Assembly (NCBI GenBank): GCA_016210055.1
Contig: JACQUZ010000088.1
Span: 33,700-97,699 of the forward strand
Direction: 5' to 3'
Length of the DNA stretch: 64,000 nt
Origin: Deltaproteobacteria bacterium
GTDB lineage: Bacteria > Myxococcota_A > Polyangia > Haliangiales > SHYZ01
In this document: positions 26,176 through 35,400 of the stretch, one piece after another
Numbering within the stretch: position 1 is the stretch's first letter
Layout: each line of letters begins with the position of its first letter
Translations under genes and position numbers: made by a program
The notes under the pieces: generated by a model
Told to the model about the DNA's origin: nothing
Database searches by the model: none
What the model saw: the letters and a program-made list of their open reading frames with translations, nothing else

Positions 26176-27278
26176 TTCTGCGGCTGGCGTCCCTTCTCTC
26201 GTGCTGTCTCGTCGCGGGAATTCTTCCCGGGTGCGCGGGTGGGGAGCTCGAGGGTCGGGCCTCGGCCATCAGGCGGGTCATCAAGAACGCGCGTGACAAC
26301 GGTGCCTACAAGTGCGCGCCCAGAGAGCTTGCCCTCGCTGTTTCGCACGCCGACTTCGCCGAGCAGGAGCTCTCGGATGGGGACTACTACCGAGCCCGAC
26401 AGGAGCTCGCCATCGCCGACGAGAACGCCCGCCTCGCGGTCGACAAGTCGCCCCGCGAGAAGTGCAACCCCAAGCTCGCCATCGCCGACCCGCCAAAGGA
26501 GGTCGTGATCAAGCGGCTCGATTCCGACGGCGATGGCCTGCATGACGACGAGGACGGTTGCCCGAACGAGCCCGAAGACAAGGACAACTTCCAGGACGAC
26601 GACGGGTGTCCCGAGCCGGACAACGACGTGGACGGCATCGTCGATGCCTCGGACACGTGTCCACTCGTCCCAGAAGACAAGGACGACTTCCAGGATGAGG
26701 ACGGCTGCCCGGAGGACGACAACGATTCGGATGGGCTTGCTGACGCGATTGACCAGTGCCCGAACGAGGCCGAGGACAAGGACGGCTTCCAAGACGACGA
26801 CGGTTGTCCCGACGCCGACAACGATGGCGACAAGGTCGTCGATTTTCCGACGCCGAGCGACAAGTGCCCGGATCAGTACGCCGAGACCCCAGATGGCTGT
26901 CCGCAGAAATACCAGCTCATCGTCATCACCCCGCAGAAGATCGAGCTGAAGCAGACCATCTACTTCGATTTCCGCAAGGCCACGATCAAGCCCATCAGCT
27001 ATCCGTTGCTCAACGAAGTCGCGGCGGCCCTCAAGGACCATGCAACAATTCGAGTCCGCATCGAGGGGCACACGGACAGTCGCGGCTCGCGCAAGTTCAA
27101 CATGAAGCTTAGCCAAGCGCGTGCCGAGGCGGTAAGGGCCTACCTCGGAGCGCATGGAATCCAGGGCGACCGCATGAACCCAGTGGGATTCGGGCCCACC
27201 ATTCCGATCGCCGATAACCGGACCCAGGCCGGGCGAGATCAGAACCGCCGGGTCGAGTTCGTCATCACTAGCCAGTGA
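26172..27278 (+). CDS. OmpA-family lipoprotein with thrombospondin type-3 repeats
   Basis: 368 residues starting in the stop of the preceding gene (ATGA overlap). Lipobox ILPGC (Cys21), then a DUF4398-like helical region (about 25-105), then Asp-rich calcium-binding TSP3 repeats (about 117-235, DSDGDGLHDDEDGCPNEPED and three similar units, each with a Cys), and an OmpA C-terminal domain (about 255-368) with the peptidoglycan-binding signature GHTDSRGSRKFN and NRRVEF. It should tether the outer membrane to peptidoglycan through a calcium-stiffened stalk. Family roles are known; the link to neighbours is inference. Confidence 0.93.
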   Translation: MILRLASLLSCCLVAGILPGCAGGELEGRASAIRRVIKNARDNGAYKCAPRELALAVSHADFAEQELSDGDYYRARQELAIADENARLAVDKSPREKCNPKLAIADPPKEVVIKRLDSDGDGLHDDEDGCPNEPEDKDNFQDDDGCPEPDNDVDGIVDASDTCPLVPEDKDDFQDEDGCPEDDNDSDGLADAIDQCPNEAEDKDGFQDDDGCPDADNDGDKVVDFPTPSDKCPDQYAETPDGCPQKYQLIVITPQKIELKQTIYFDFRKATIKPISYPLLNEVAAALKDHATIRVRIEGHTDSRGSRKFNMKLSQARAEAVRAYLGAHGIQGDRMNPVGFGPTIPIADNRTQAGRDQNRRVEFVITSQ

Positions 27279-27291
27279 CGCCGAGGTGAGC

Positions 27292-28749
27292 ATGAAGTGT
27301 CAAAAGATTTTGCTTCTTCCCCTCGTGGCCGTCCTCTTCGCCTGGAAGGTGCCAGCGGTGCACGCGCAGGATGCCAAGGCGGTCAAGAAGGTAGAGGACA
27401 AGAACCGAGCCGCGATGGAGGACTACGATCTCCTCGAGTTCGAGAACGCCAAGAAGCAGCTCAATGAGGCGCTGGTCCTCATCAAAAAGGACAAGCTGGA
27501 CAAGCATCCTGTCGCGGCTCGCACCCACCTCAACCTGGGGATCGTCCTCGGGGGCGGGCTTGGGGACGCCGATACGGCGCTGCTCGAGCTCATCAGCGCC
27601 CTCGAGATCGACCAATACCTCAAGCTGCCGGACTCCTATCGAACGCCCGAGCTTTCCAAGTTGTTTGAACAGGCCAAGTCCACGGTCTCCTCTACTTCCG
27701 GAGGAACGGGAAGCCATGGGCCGGAGGCAGGGGGCGACGAGGAGGTGACCGGGCTCAAGCATGTGCTCATCGACGAGGCCAAGGGCGGAGCGTCGGTTCG
27801 CGTGACCGCCAAGGTGGGGGCCGACGTGAAGGCAAGCAAGGTACTTCTGTTCTACCGGCGGCAGGGGGCCGAGGAGTTCACCCCGGTGGTCATGAAGAAC
27901 AAGGGTGGCGTCAATTACGAGGGTGATATCCCTGCCGGTGCGACTTCTGGGGAATCGGTTCACTACTACATCGAGGCCAGGAATAGCGCAGGGAAGGTGG
28001 CGGCGACGAACGGCAATGCGGGATCACCAAACATCATCACGCTCGTGCACGAGAAGCCGAGCGGCGGTGGTTCGAGCTCTGGTGACGACGGTGGAGAGGA
28101 CGAAGAGAACCCGCTTGGTCACCAAGGAGGCCCTAGCGGTGGCGGCAGCGATGACGACGGCGAGGAGACCACTATCAGTCGCAGGGTGGAGCGATCGGCG
28201 ACGAGGCTGTTCTTCAGCGTCACGGGGGGGACGTCGGGCGCGTACGTGAGGGGCCAGACGGAGCAGAGGCACCGTGGAGTCAAGTGCTGTTACGCATGGG
28301 AACCCGCTCATTTTGGAGCCGAGCTCGGGTTCTGGATTACCAAGTCACTCGCTCTTTCTGGGATCGTTAGGATGGGGGTGCCTTATGGCGCCAATATCGA
28401 TGGTCATGCCCCGAGTGCGCCCGCCGGGTTCCTGCGCATGAGCTATGCGCCTGGTGCCGGCTACTCGGGCTTGCTGCTCCACGGTGACGTGGGCTTTGGC
28501 ACCATTCGGCAGATCATTCCGTTGGATAGACAGGACAAGAGCGACCCAGAAGAGGTGGACATTCACACGACGGGTCCACTCTTCGTTGGGGGGGGGCTCG
28601 GCTACGTCCTCTCCATGGGTGGACCCCTGCGCCTCGTAATCGACGGCTCGATTCAGGTTGGCATCCCCGTAGTCGACAGCCTTGGCCGAGCGGTACCGCA
28701 GTTTGGTTTGAACAACGATCTTAGCGTGGGTCTTGCGCTCGCGTTCTAA
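27292..28749 (+). CDS. TPR protein with C-terminal beta-barrel-like domain
   Basis: About 485 residues from ATG 27292 (GTG 27286 possible; GAGGTGA upstream). Signal peptide (cleavage after VHAQ), TPR-like helices (about 40-135), an immunoglobulin-like segment (FYRRQGAEEFTPVVM, then YYIEARNSAGKVAATNG) and a low-complexity Gly/Ser/Asp linker; the last 190 residues are alternating strands ending in AF, as in outer membrane barrels. Two other genes here (37888-39357 and 42138-43220) share the signal peptide/TPR start, and the first also the YYIEARD-SGKV-A-S block. Function unknown; probable outer-membrane complex component. Confidence 0.8.
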   Translation: MKCQKILLLPLVAVLFAWKVPAVHAQDAKAVKKVEDKNRAAMEDYDLLEFENAKKQLNEALVLIKKDKLDKHPVAARTHLNLGIVLGGGLGDADTALLELISALEIDQYLKLPDSYRTPELSKLFEQAKSTVSSTSGGTGSHGPEAGGDEEVTGLKHVLIDEAKGGASVRVTAKVGADVKASKVLLFYRRQGAEEFTPVVMKNKGGVNYEGDIPAGATSGESVHYYIEARNSAGKVAATNGNAGSPNIITLVHEKPSGGGSSSGDDGGEDEENPLGHQGGPSGGGSDDDGEETTISRRVERSATRLFFSVTGGTSGAYVRGQTEQRHRGVKCCYAWEPAHFGAELGFWITKSLALSGIVRMGVPYGANIDGHAPSAPAGFLRMSYAPGAGYSGLLLHGDVGFGTIRQIIPLDRQDKSDPEEVDIHTTGPLFVGGGLGYVLSMGGPLRLVIDGSIQVGIPVVDSLGRAVPQFGLNNDLSVGLALAF

Positions 28750-29038
28750 GAGCGGATCGCAGAACCTCGCCCGTCGCCCTTGGTACCTATACATCGTCCG
28801 CTGCCGCGACGGCACCCTGTACACTGGCATCACTCTCGACGTAACGCGGCGGGTGGCAGACCATGACGCCGGCCGGGCTGCGCGCTACACGCGAGGGCGT
28901 GGGCCCGTGATACTCGTCCACGTCGAAGTGCTGGCGAGTAGGGGGGACGCCCTACGCCGCGAGGCCGCAGTCAAGCGTCTCTCTGCACGCGCCAAGCGAT
29001 CCATTCTTTCGGCAAGGCGCACCCTGGTTAGCTCTTGA
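28733..29038 (+). CDS. GIY-YIG nuclease superfamily protein
   Basis: 101 residues. The domain reads WYLYIVRCRDGTLYTGIT, then RRVADHDAG and ARYTRGRGP, matching the small free-standing GIY-YIG proteins (UPF0213/YhbQ type), with the catalytic arginine and tyrosines in place. The TTG start at 28733 overlaps the preceding gene by 17 bases; no better start lies before the domain. Its end overlaps the 3' end of the convergent nudix gene by 11 bases. DNA cleavage has been shown for some relatives; the biological role is not clear. Confidence 0.85.
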   Translation: MRSRSKSGSQNLARRPWYLYIVRCRDGTLYTGITLDVTRRVADHDAGRAARYTRGRGPVILVHVEVLASRGDALRREAAVKRLSARAKRSILSARRTLVSS

Positions 29039-29468
29039 GCTTGCCAAGCGCACGGGCCAAGACCTCTCGCTCAGACTCGAAGGTCAGGCGGCGGACGGCT
29101 TCCTCGGCGGAAAACCAGCGGGCCTCGTCTACCTCCGCGTCGTGGTCCTTGGTGTCGCCCTCCACATAGCGCAGGAGGAAGAAGTGCACGCTCTTGCGAA
29201 CCCGCCGGCGGCTCGGCCCAGACCCAGCAAAGAACCAAAACACGATTTCGCTCAAATCGGCTTCGGGAGCGCCCGTGCAACCGGTCTCCTCGCGGGTCTC
29301 GCGAAGCGCCGCATCGGAGTCGGACTCGCCCTGGTTGATGTGGCCCTTGGGTAGCTGCCAGCGGGTTCCGCCCCGGGTCGCAATGAGGCAGATCTCCACT
29401 TCGTTCTTCGTGGTGCCCGCTGCTCGCCAGAGCACCCCACCGGCCGTTCGCTCGGCTTGGGTAGACAC
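29028..29468 (-). CDS. Nudix hydrolase
   Basis: 146 residues from GTG 29468, which has GGAGG about eight bases upstream; the frame extends further 5' but overlaps miaB there. The Nudix box is complete (GHINQGESDSDAALRETREETG), with the glycine, REx2EE core and the hydrophobic positions, and the N-terminal strand carries TRGGTRWQLPKGHI. Such PKG-type Nudix proteins hydrolyse dinucleoside polyphosphates or diphosphoinositol-like substrates; substrate unknown here. The gene follows miaB on the same strand after 43 bases. Confidence 0.9.
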   Translation of the reverse strand: MSTQAERTAGGVLWRAAGTTKNEVEICLIATRGGTRWQLPKGHINQGESDSDAALRETREETGCTGAPEADLSEIVFWFFAGSGPSRRRVRKSVHFFLLRYVEGDTKDHDAEVDEARWFSAEEAVRRLTFESEREVLARALGKLKS

Positions 29469-29511
29469 GCGCACCACCTCCAGAGCATACCAAAGGAGAC
29501 GTGGCGTGGGA

Positions 29512-30894
29512 TCAGACCACGTTCCCAAAAAGGGTGGCGGAGGTGGCACGCTCAATCTGGACGTTGACAAGATCACCGGGAGCATGCGTGCCGCGCGACA
29601 CGATGACCGCCTTGAAGGTATCCGTGCGCCCCACGAGCTCGCCGTCGCTGCGCCTGGAAACCGCGTGGAGGAGAACCGGTTCGGTCCTTCCTACATGGCT
29701 CTCCATGACCTCGGCAGAGATGGACTCCTGGAGTTGAATCACCTCGGTGAGGCGGCGTTTCTTGACTTCGTCCGCGACGTCGTCGGCAATCCTCTTGGCT
29801 GCCATCGTCCCCGGGCGCTCGCTATAGGCAAAGGTGAACGCGCCGTCGAAGCGCAAGGCGCGCATGACCGAGATCGTTTGCGCGTGGTCTTCTTCGGTTT
29901 CTCCGCAGAAACCCACGAGGATGTCGGTCGTAATCGCGACTCGGGGCACCGCACGCCTGAGCTCTCGCGAGATGCGCTCGAAGTCGGCGTACGTGTACCC
30001 GCGCTTCATGCGCGCGAGAACCCGATCGGATCCGGACTGGAGCGGCAAGTGCACGTGCTTGCAGATCTTTGGCTCTTCCGCAATGGCCGCGATCACATCG
30101 TCGGTGAAATCGACGGGGTAGGGGGAGGTGAAGCGAACCCGCTCGATCCCGGGCACCTGCGCCACGGCGCGCAGGAGATCGGAGAAACGCGCCTCCTCGA
30201 AACGATACGAGTTTACGGTTTGCCCGAGCAGGGCCACTTCCCTGTAGCCAGCCGCGGCGAGGGCGCGCGCTTGGCGGAGGATCTCGCGGGGGGGCGTGCC
30301 CCGTTCTCGCCCACGGGTAAAAGGGACGATGCAGAACGTGCAGAACTTGTCGCACCCCCGCTGAATGGTGATGAACCCCGACACGCCGTCTCCGCCGGCT
30401 GCGGGGTTCATGCCCTCGTACGTCTCGCGCTTGTCGAGGCGCACGTCGACCAACGGATCTCGATCTCCGCCTTCTTCCCGCGCCTGCTCAACCAGGTGGG
30501 CGAGGCGACGGTAGCTGTCGGGTCCGGCAATTACATCCACGTAGGGAGCACGCTCGAGGAGCTTCTCTTTCAAGTGCTCCGCCATGCAGCCCGTAATGCC
30601 GATGACCACCCCTTGGCGCCGTTTCTTGTGCACGCGAAGCTCTTGGGCGCGAGCCAGTACCCGCTCTTCCGCCTTTTCTCGAATCGCGCAGGTGTTCAGG
30701 AGGATCACGTCAGCTAGCGCAGCATCCTCGGTGCGCTCGTGCCCCTCTTGGGCAAACATGCCGGTGATGAGGTCGGTGTCGGCGACGTTCATCTGACAGC
30801 CGTAGGTCTCGATGTAGACGCGCGCTCGCACCGGGGCAGGGGTGTCTGGGCTCGTTTTCGTCGGCAGGCGCAGGGGCACGAAGGAATCGGGCAT
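29512..30894 (-). CDS. miaB: tRNA-2-methylthio-N6-dimethylallyladenosine synthase
   Basis: About 460 residues from ATG 30894. Adds a methylthio group to i6A37 of tRNAs, using two iron-sulfur clusters and SAM. N-terminal UPF0004 domain with three cysteines (YGCQMN, NTCAIREKAEERV, GCMAE), radical SAM domain with CDKFCTFC and the PFTRGRERG tail typical of MiaB, and a TRAM domain at the end. Earlier in-frame codons exist but the ATG matches the family N-terminus. Downstream of the ClpX-type zinc-finger gene by 34 bases. Confidence 0.96.
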   Translation of the reverse strand: MPDSFVPLRLPTKTSPDTPAPVRARVYIETYGCQMNVADTDLITGMFAQEGHERTEDAALADVILLNTCAIREKAEERVLARAQELRVHKKRRQGVVIGITGCMAEHLKEKLLERAPYVDVIAGPDSYRRLAHLVEQAREEGGDRDPLVDVRLDKRETYEGMNPAAGGDGVSGFITIQRGCDKFCTFCIVPFTRGRERGTPPREILRQARALAAAGYREVALLGQTVNSYRFEEARFSDLLRAVAQVPGIERVRFTSPYPVDFTDDVIAAIAEEPKICKHVHLPLQSGSDRVLARMKRGYTYADFERISRELRRAVPRVAITTDILVGFCGETEEDHAQTISVMRALRFDGAFTFAYSERPGTMAAKRIADDVADEVKKRRLTEVIQLQESISAEVMESHVGRTEPVLLHAVSRRSDGELVGRTDTFKAVIVSRGTHAPGDLVNVQIERATSATLFGNVV

Positions 30895-30928
30895 CACGCC
30901 GACAAGTATCATCGGTGAAAGCGCGCAG

Positions 30929-31258
30929 TCAACGCGGGTCGGAACCTCCGCCCCCGCCCATCGGCCAGCCTGGCAGCTCATGGCTGAGGATGTCGAAGCA
31001 CAACGCGACGCACTCGTCGCAGATGTGTACAGCCGGACCGGAGAGGAGCTTCCTTATGGCCGATGCCCCCTTCCCGCACCAGCTGCAGGACGGACCGTCG
31101 CCAGCGCCCTCCGGTGGCGTGCGAACGGGCGTTTCGACGACCACTCCACCCACGGTGAGGAGCGTGCGCGTTGGCGCCTCGAACTCGCTGGTGGTGTCTG
31201 GAGTAGGGACTTCTTCCACGCTGCGCCCGCACGCGGGGCAAAAATGCGATGCCGTCAT
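30929..31258 (-). CDS. ClpX-type C4 zinc-finger protein with extra N-terminal zinc ribbon
   Basis: 109 residues from ATG 31258, overlapping the pilS stop by four bases. The N-terminus has a CPAC pair in FCPACGRS without a clear second pair; the C-terminal half is a ClpX zinc-binding domain: [15 protein letters not shown] then CDECV. In ClpX that domain dimerises and docks adaptors and substrates; here it is free-standing with no AAA+ part. Position directly after pilS suggests it is co-transcribed with the pilus genes; a role as an adaptor for proteolysis is speculative. Confidence 0.8.
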   Translation of the reverse strand: MTASHFCPACGRSVEEVPTPDTTSEFEAPTRTLLTVGGVVVETPVRTPPEGAGDGPSCSWCGKGASAIRKLLSGPAVHICDECVALCFDILSHELPGWPMGGGGGSDPR

Positions 31259-33048
31259 GATCGGGTGCTCTCCGAGATGGGCAAGCGTATCAGAAAACGG
31301 GTACCGCCTTTGGCTGGGGATTCGACGCTTATCGTCCCGCCGTGCTCGGTGACGATCCGATTCACGGTAGCGAGGCCAAGGCCGGTGCCACGTGGCTTGG
31401 TCGTGAAGAAGGGGTCGAAAATCCGCTCGTGGTCCTCCGGCGCGATGCCCAGACCCATGTCGGCGACTGAGAACTCTGCCCACGACACGCCGTTCTCCTG
31501 GACGATTCCCGCCGCCACGACGATTTCGCCTCCTTGTGGCATGGCTTCGACGGCATTGCGGAGCAAGTTCCACGCGACCTGTCGAACCTGATCAGGATCG
31601 GCGACTACCTTGACCTCATCACCGCCCAGCGCCAATGAGTCGACCGATGGCTGGGCGGGTGAGTCTGACCGACGAGGCAACTCCTCCAAGCGAATCCGGA
31701 GGTGCTTGGTCGCCCGGTCCTGAGAGAACACCCGCACCGTCTCGGCGAGGAGCTGCCCCAAGTCCATGGGGACCGGCGCGAGCTCTCGGGGTCGAGCGTA
31801 GTCGAGGAGGTCCGTGATCAGGCCGTTTAGGCGATCCACTTCCCGGAGCACGATGTTCATGAGGGCCCGGCTTTCGTCGTCGACCTGCGGCGCGCTCTTC
31901 AGGAGCTCAATCGACCCAGAGATCGATGCCAAGGGGTTGCGGATTTCGTGGGCCACACCTGCGGCGAGGTGCCCCACGACGGCCAGCCGCTGGGCGCGCA
32001 GGACCTGCGCTTCCATTCGACGGAGCTCGGTGAGGTCCTGGAAATTGACGATCCGCCCGACCGGCTCGTCCAGATGGTCCGTAAGCGGCGAAACGGAGAC
32101 TCCGAGCGTCAACTCCGCGCCGTCACGCCGGGAAACCTGGACCTGTGCGCGCCGGATCGCTTCCTTGGGAGAGATGTTTTCGAGGAGTGGATTGATCTCG
32201 GGCAAGATCTCACCCACCGGGCGGCCGAGCACCTTGTCACGGCGTAGGCCGAGGATCTCCTCGGCCGCCTCGTTCAGCGTGAGGATCAGTCGGTCGTGGT
32301 CAATGGTGACCAATCCACTGGATAGGCAGCGGATGATGTCCTGGTTGAGCACCGCGAGGTCCGCGGCATGGGCTTCTTGCGTCTCCAGGCGTTCACCTGT
32401 GCGGGCGAGCTGCTCGCCGAGGAGCGACGCGAGCACCGTGATGGCCGCAAAGGCCCCCGTGTTGAGGACCGCTTGGCGCGCAAATGCCCAGGACGGGAGG
32501 TCCCACGGCACCATCTTCTGCCCCATGGGGGTCGGCAGCCAGCGCATCCAGCCTGCAAGCGAGACGGCGAGGAACAACATGATGCTCGCCACGCCTGCGA
32601 TGGAGGCTCCCTGCCGATATCGCACGAGTGCCGCCCCGACGATGGAAAGCGGGTAGAAGAACGCGTATCCGCTCTGGACTCCGCCCGAGAAGTGGACGAG
32701 CGCCGTGGTCACGACCAGGTCAATGGCAATCTGTCCGTCGGCGAATCGCCTCGGATTCTCAATTCGCGGCAAGAGGGCCGCGTAAACCAGGGTCAAGAAG
32801 TAGGTCGCCGCGACGATGGCGAAGAGCGCGATGGCACTCGGGAGCGCCAGCTCTTCCGGGGAAGCCAGGTGGAGGGCCACCGTCGTCCCCAGAACTAAGG
32901 TGATGAGCACTACCCGAAACAGCATGAGGTGGACGACACGTCGCCGGAGCTCCGTCTCGCTCGGTGCCGAGGAGCTGGTGAGGGTGCGGTCCGCGCTGCC
33001 CGCTGGCGCGGCGCCCGGTCCGGGGCTCTGGGATCCGCTTCGTCTCAC
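31255..33048 (-). CDS. pilS: Sensor histidine kinase, PilS-like
   Basis: 597 residues. Six predicted membrane helices within about 40-200, a PAS domain (about 240-345, [14 protein letters not shown] at its start), a HisKA dimerisation helix with phospho-accepting His in [13 protein letters not shown] near 372, then HATPase with [17 protein letters not shown] and GTGLGL. Six-helix membrane, PAS and HisKA is the PilS plan, and the gene overlaps pilC by four bases in a pilB-pilT-pilC-pilS run like that of Myxococcus xanthus. PilS normally controls PilR and pilin expression; no pilR or pilA lies next to it here. Confidence 0.88.
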   Translation of the reverse strand: MRRSGSQSPGPGAAPAGSADRTLTSSSAPSETELRRRVVHLMLFRVVLITLVLGTTVALHLASPEELALPSAIALFAIVAATYFLTLVYAALLPRIENPRRFADGQIAIDLVVTTALVHFSGGVQSGYAFFYPLSIVGAALVRYRQGASIAGVASIMLFLAVSLAGWMRWLPTPMGQKMVPWDLPSWAFARQAVLNTGAFAAITVLASLLGEQLARTGERLETQEAHAADLAVLNQDIIRCLSSGLVTIDHDRLILTLNEAAEEILGLRRDKVLGRPVGEILPEINPLLENISPKEAIRRAQVQVSRRDGAELTLGVSVSPLTDHLDEPVGRIVNFQDLTELRRMEAQVLRAQRLAVVGHLAAGVAHEIRNPLASISGSIELLKSAPQVDDESRALMNIVLREVDRLNGLITDLLDYARPRELAPVPMDLGQLLAETVRVFSQDRATKHLRIRLEELPRRSDSPAQPSVDSLALGGDEVKVVADPDQVRQVAWNLLRNAVEAMPQGGEIVVAAGIVQENGVSWAEFSVADMGLGIAPEDHERIFDPFFTTKPRGTGLGLATVNRIVTEHGGTISVESPAKGGTRFLIRLPISESTRS

Positions 33049-34259
33049 TCGGCCTTGATGTTACCGGCCAGCTCGAAGATCGGGAGGTACATGGCGATGA
33101 TCAGGCCGCCGACGATACCACCGAGGAAGACCATCATGATGGGCTCGAGGAGCGACGTCAGCGCTTCCACGGCGACATCGACTTCGTCTTCGTAGAAGTC
33201 CGCGATTTTTTGCAGCATGGTGTCCATGGCGCCGGTTTGCTCGCCTACGCCGATCATTTGCACGACCATGGGCGGAAACACCTTGGTCTCTGCGAGTGGT
33301 CCGGCGAGATCCTTCCCCTCGCTGATTTTCTCGCGGGCGTACATGATCGCCTTCTTGACGACCACGTTTCCCGCGGTCTTGGCGACAATCTCGAGGGCGT
33401 CCAGGATGGGGACGCCCGACGAGAGCAGGGTCCCCATGGTACGCGTGAATCGCGCCACCACGACCTTGCGGAGCACCGTGCCGATGATGGGCACCTTGAG
33501 GATGAAGCTGTCGAAGGTCTCTCGCCCCTTCTCGGTCTTCAGCGCGGCAGGCAAGCCGAAGCCAATCGTCGCTGCACTGATTATCCAGACGTACCAGAGG
33601 CGCTTGAAGCTCTCCGATAGGTTGATGACGAATTGCGTGGGCGCGGGTAAGGCGCCTCCCTTGAACTCCTTGAACATGTTTTGGAAAACAGGGATGACCT
33701 TGGTGAGGATGACCACCACGACGATGATCGCGATGCCCAGCACGGCGATCGGGTACGTCATGGCGCCCTTCACCTGCTGCTTGAGCTTCGCCGCCTTCTC
33801 GATGTAGGTGCCGAGTCGCCCGAGGATGGTGTCCAAGATACCGCCGACCTCGCCGGCGGCGATGAGGTTGCAATACAGGTCGTCGAAGGCCTTTGGGTGC
33901 TTCTTGAGCGAGTCGGAGAAGGTGGCGCCCCCTTCCACGCTCGTCTTGACGTCGCCCAGGATCTTGCCGAATTTCTTGTTCTCGGTTTGGTTCGACAAGA
34001 TGTCGAGGCACTGCACCAGGGGCAGGCCCGCGTCGATCATGGTCGCAAACTGGCGCGTGAAGATGACCAGGTCCTTTTCCTTGACCCCCCCGCTGCCCGG
34101 GAGCTTGGCCAAGAGGCCTTTCCCCTGCAGCTTGACCTTCGTCGGCGCGATCTGGTCCGCCTTGAGGCGAGCCAGGGCCATGGCCTCGCTGTCGGCCTCG
34201 ATGGTCCCCTTCTTGACGTCCCCAGAGCGGGTGCGTCCTTCCCAGGCAAAAACGGGCAA
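33045..34259 (-). CDS. pilC: Type IV pilus inner membrane platform protein PilC
   Basis: 404 residues with the two GspF/T2SSF domains (about 65-190 and 270-395), three membrane helices (near 168-190, 220-240, 375-395), and the family blocks FTRQFATMIDAGLPL, AGEVGG and GVGEQTGAMD. PilC sits in the inner membrane and couples the PilB and PilT motors to pilin addition and removal. Five bases separate it from pilT. Confidence 0.97.
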   Translation of the reverse strand: MPVFAWEGRTRSGDVKKGTIEADSEAMALARLKADQIAPTKVKLQGKGLLAKLPGSGGVKEKDLVIFTRQFATMIDAGLPLVQCLDILSNQTENKKFGKILGDVKTSVEGGATFSDSLKKHPKAFDDLYCNLIAAGEVGGILDTILGRLGTYIEKAAKLKQQVKGAMTYPIAVLGIAIIVVVVILTKVIPVFQNMFKEFKGGALPAPTQFVINLSESFKRLWYVWIISAATIGFGLPAALKTEKGRETFDSFILKVPIIGTVLRKVVVARFTRTMGTLLSSGVPILDALEIVAKTAGNVVVKKAIMYAREKISEGKDLAGPLAETKVFPPMVVQMIGVGEQTGAMDTMLQKIADFYEDEVDVAVEALTSLLEPIMMVFLGGIVGGLIIAMYLPIFELAGNIKAE

Positions 34260-34264
34260 GGCGA

Positions 34265-35398
34265 CTAGCCTCCCTTGGCCACGGGCGGCCTACCGCCCGG
34301 CGCGGCACCGCCAGGACCGGGGCCTCCGGCCTGCGCCTGCGCGATCATGGTCTTTAGCTCCTCGGCATCTGAGCTGCGGCCAATGGCCTCCTCGAGGGTA
34401 ATGAGTCGCTTGAGATACAGGGAGCAGAGCGACTGATTGAAGGTCTGCATGCCGTACTTTGATTGGCCGATCTGCATCTGCGAGTAGATCTGATGGAGCT
34501 TATCCTCGCGGATGAGATTGCGGATGGCCGGATTCGGAACCATGATTTCGCAGGCCATGACCCGTCCAGAGCCAGTTGCCCGCGGAAGCAGCGACTGGCT
34601 GATGACCCCCTCGAGCACAAATGAGAGCTGCGCTCGAACCTGCGCCTGCTGGTAAGGGGGGAACACGTCGATAATGCGGTTGATCGTTTGGACGGCGCTG
34701 TTGGTGTGCAGCGTGGCGAACGCGAGGTGGCCCGTCTCGGAAATGGTGAGCGCGGCCTCGATTGTCTCAAGGTCCCTCATTTCCCCGATGAGTACGACGT
34801 CGGGATCCTGCCGCAGGATGTACTTGAGGGCGCGCTTGAAGGACTGCGTGTCGGCCCCGACTTCGCGCTGGTTGACCACGCAGCCCTTGTGGGGGTGGAG
34901 GAACTCGATCGGATCTTCGATGGTGACGATGTGGTCGTGGGTCTCGGTGTTGATCTTGTCGATCATGGAGGCCAGCGTCGTCGACTTGCCGGATCCCGTG
35001 GGGCCCGTGACCAAGACTAGGCCGCGGGGCTTGTTGCAGAGCTCGTCGATAATCGGCGGCAGTCCCAGCTCGTGGAGTGGGACGATCTTGAAGGGGATGA
35101 TCCGGAAGGCTCCAGCCACGGCCCCGCGCTGCATGAAGACGTTGGCTCGGAAGCGGGCCAGGTTCTTCACGCCGAACGACAGATCGAGCTCCTGATCTTC
35201 CTCGAAGCGCATCTTCTGTGCGTCGGTGAGGATCGAGTAGCAGAGCTGCTTCGTGTCGACGGGTGTGAGTGGCTCGGTCCGAAGTGGGACCAGCGCGCCA
35301 TCGATACGGAGCTGTGGCGGCGTACCCGTGGTGACGTGGAGGTCGGACGCCCCCTTGTCGAGCATTGTCTTGAGGAGCTGATGAAGGTTGGGCGGCAC
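34265..35398 (-). CDS. pilT: Type IV pilus retraction ATPase PilT
   Basis: 377 residues. Walker A GPTGSGKSTT near 135, Asp box, Walker B and His box (GHLAFATLHTNSA), and the C-terminal AIRNLIRE motif specific to PilT, required for retraction. The final 30 residues are a Gly/Pro tail. It depolymerises pili, driving twitching or social gliding. It lies between pilB (2-base gap) and pilC (5-base gap). Confidence 0.98.
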   Translation of the reverse strand: MPPNLHQLLKTMLDKGASDLHVTTGTPPQLRIDGALVPLRTEPLTPVDTKQLCYSILTDAQKMRFEEDQELDLSFGVKNLARFRANVFMQRGAVAGAFRIIPFKIVPLHELGLPPIIDELCNKPRGLVLVTGPTGSGKSTTLASMIDKINTETHDHIVTIEDPIEFLHPHKGCVVNQREVGADTQSFKRALKYILRQDPDVVLIGEMRDLETIEAALTISETGHLAFATLHTNSAVQTINRIIDVFPPYQQAQVRAQLSFVLEGVISQSLLPRATGSGRVMACEIMVPNPAIRNLIREDKLHQIYSQMQIGQSKYGMQTFNQSLCSLYLKRLITLEEAIGRSSDAEELKTMIAQAQAGGPGPGGAAPGGRPPVAKGG

Positions 35399-35400
35399 GG

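Noticed and set aside
25986..27293. Minus-strand ORF of 435 codons antisense to the OmpA gene
   Set aside because: Val/Leu-rich shadow of the Asp-rich repeats; no start signals.
29194..30717. Plus-strand ORF of 507 codons antisense to miaB and the nudix gene
   Set aside because: miaB and the Nudix box are unambiguous on the other strand; this reading has no domain.
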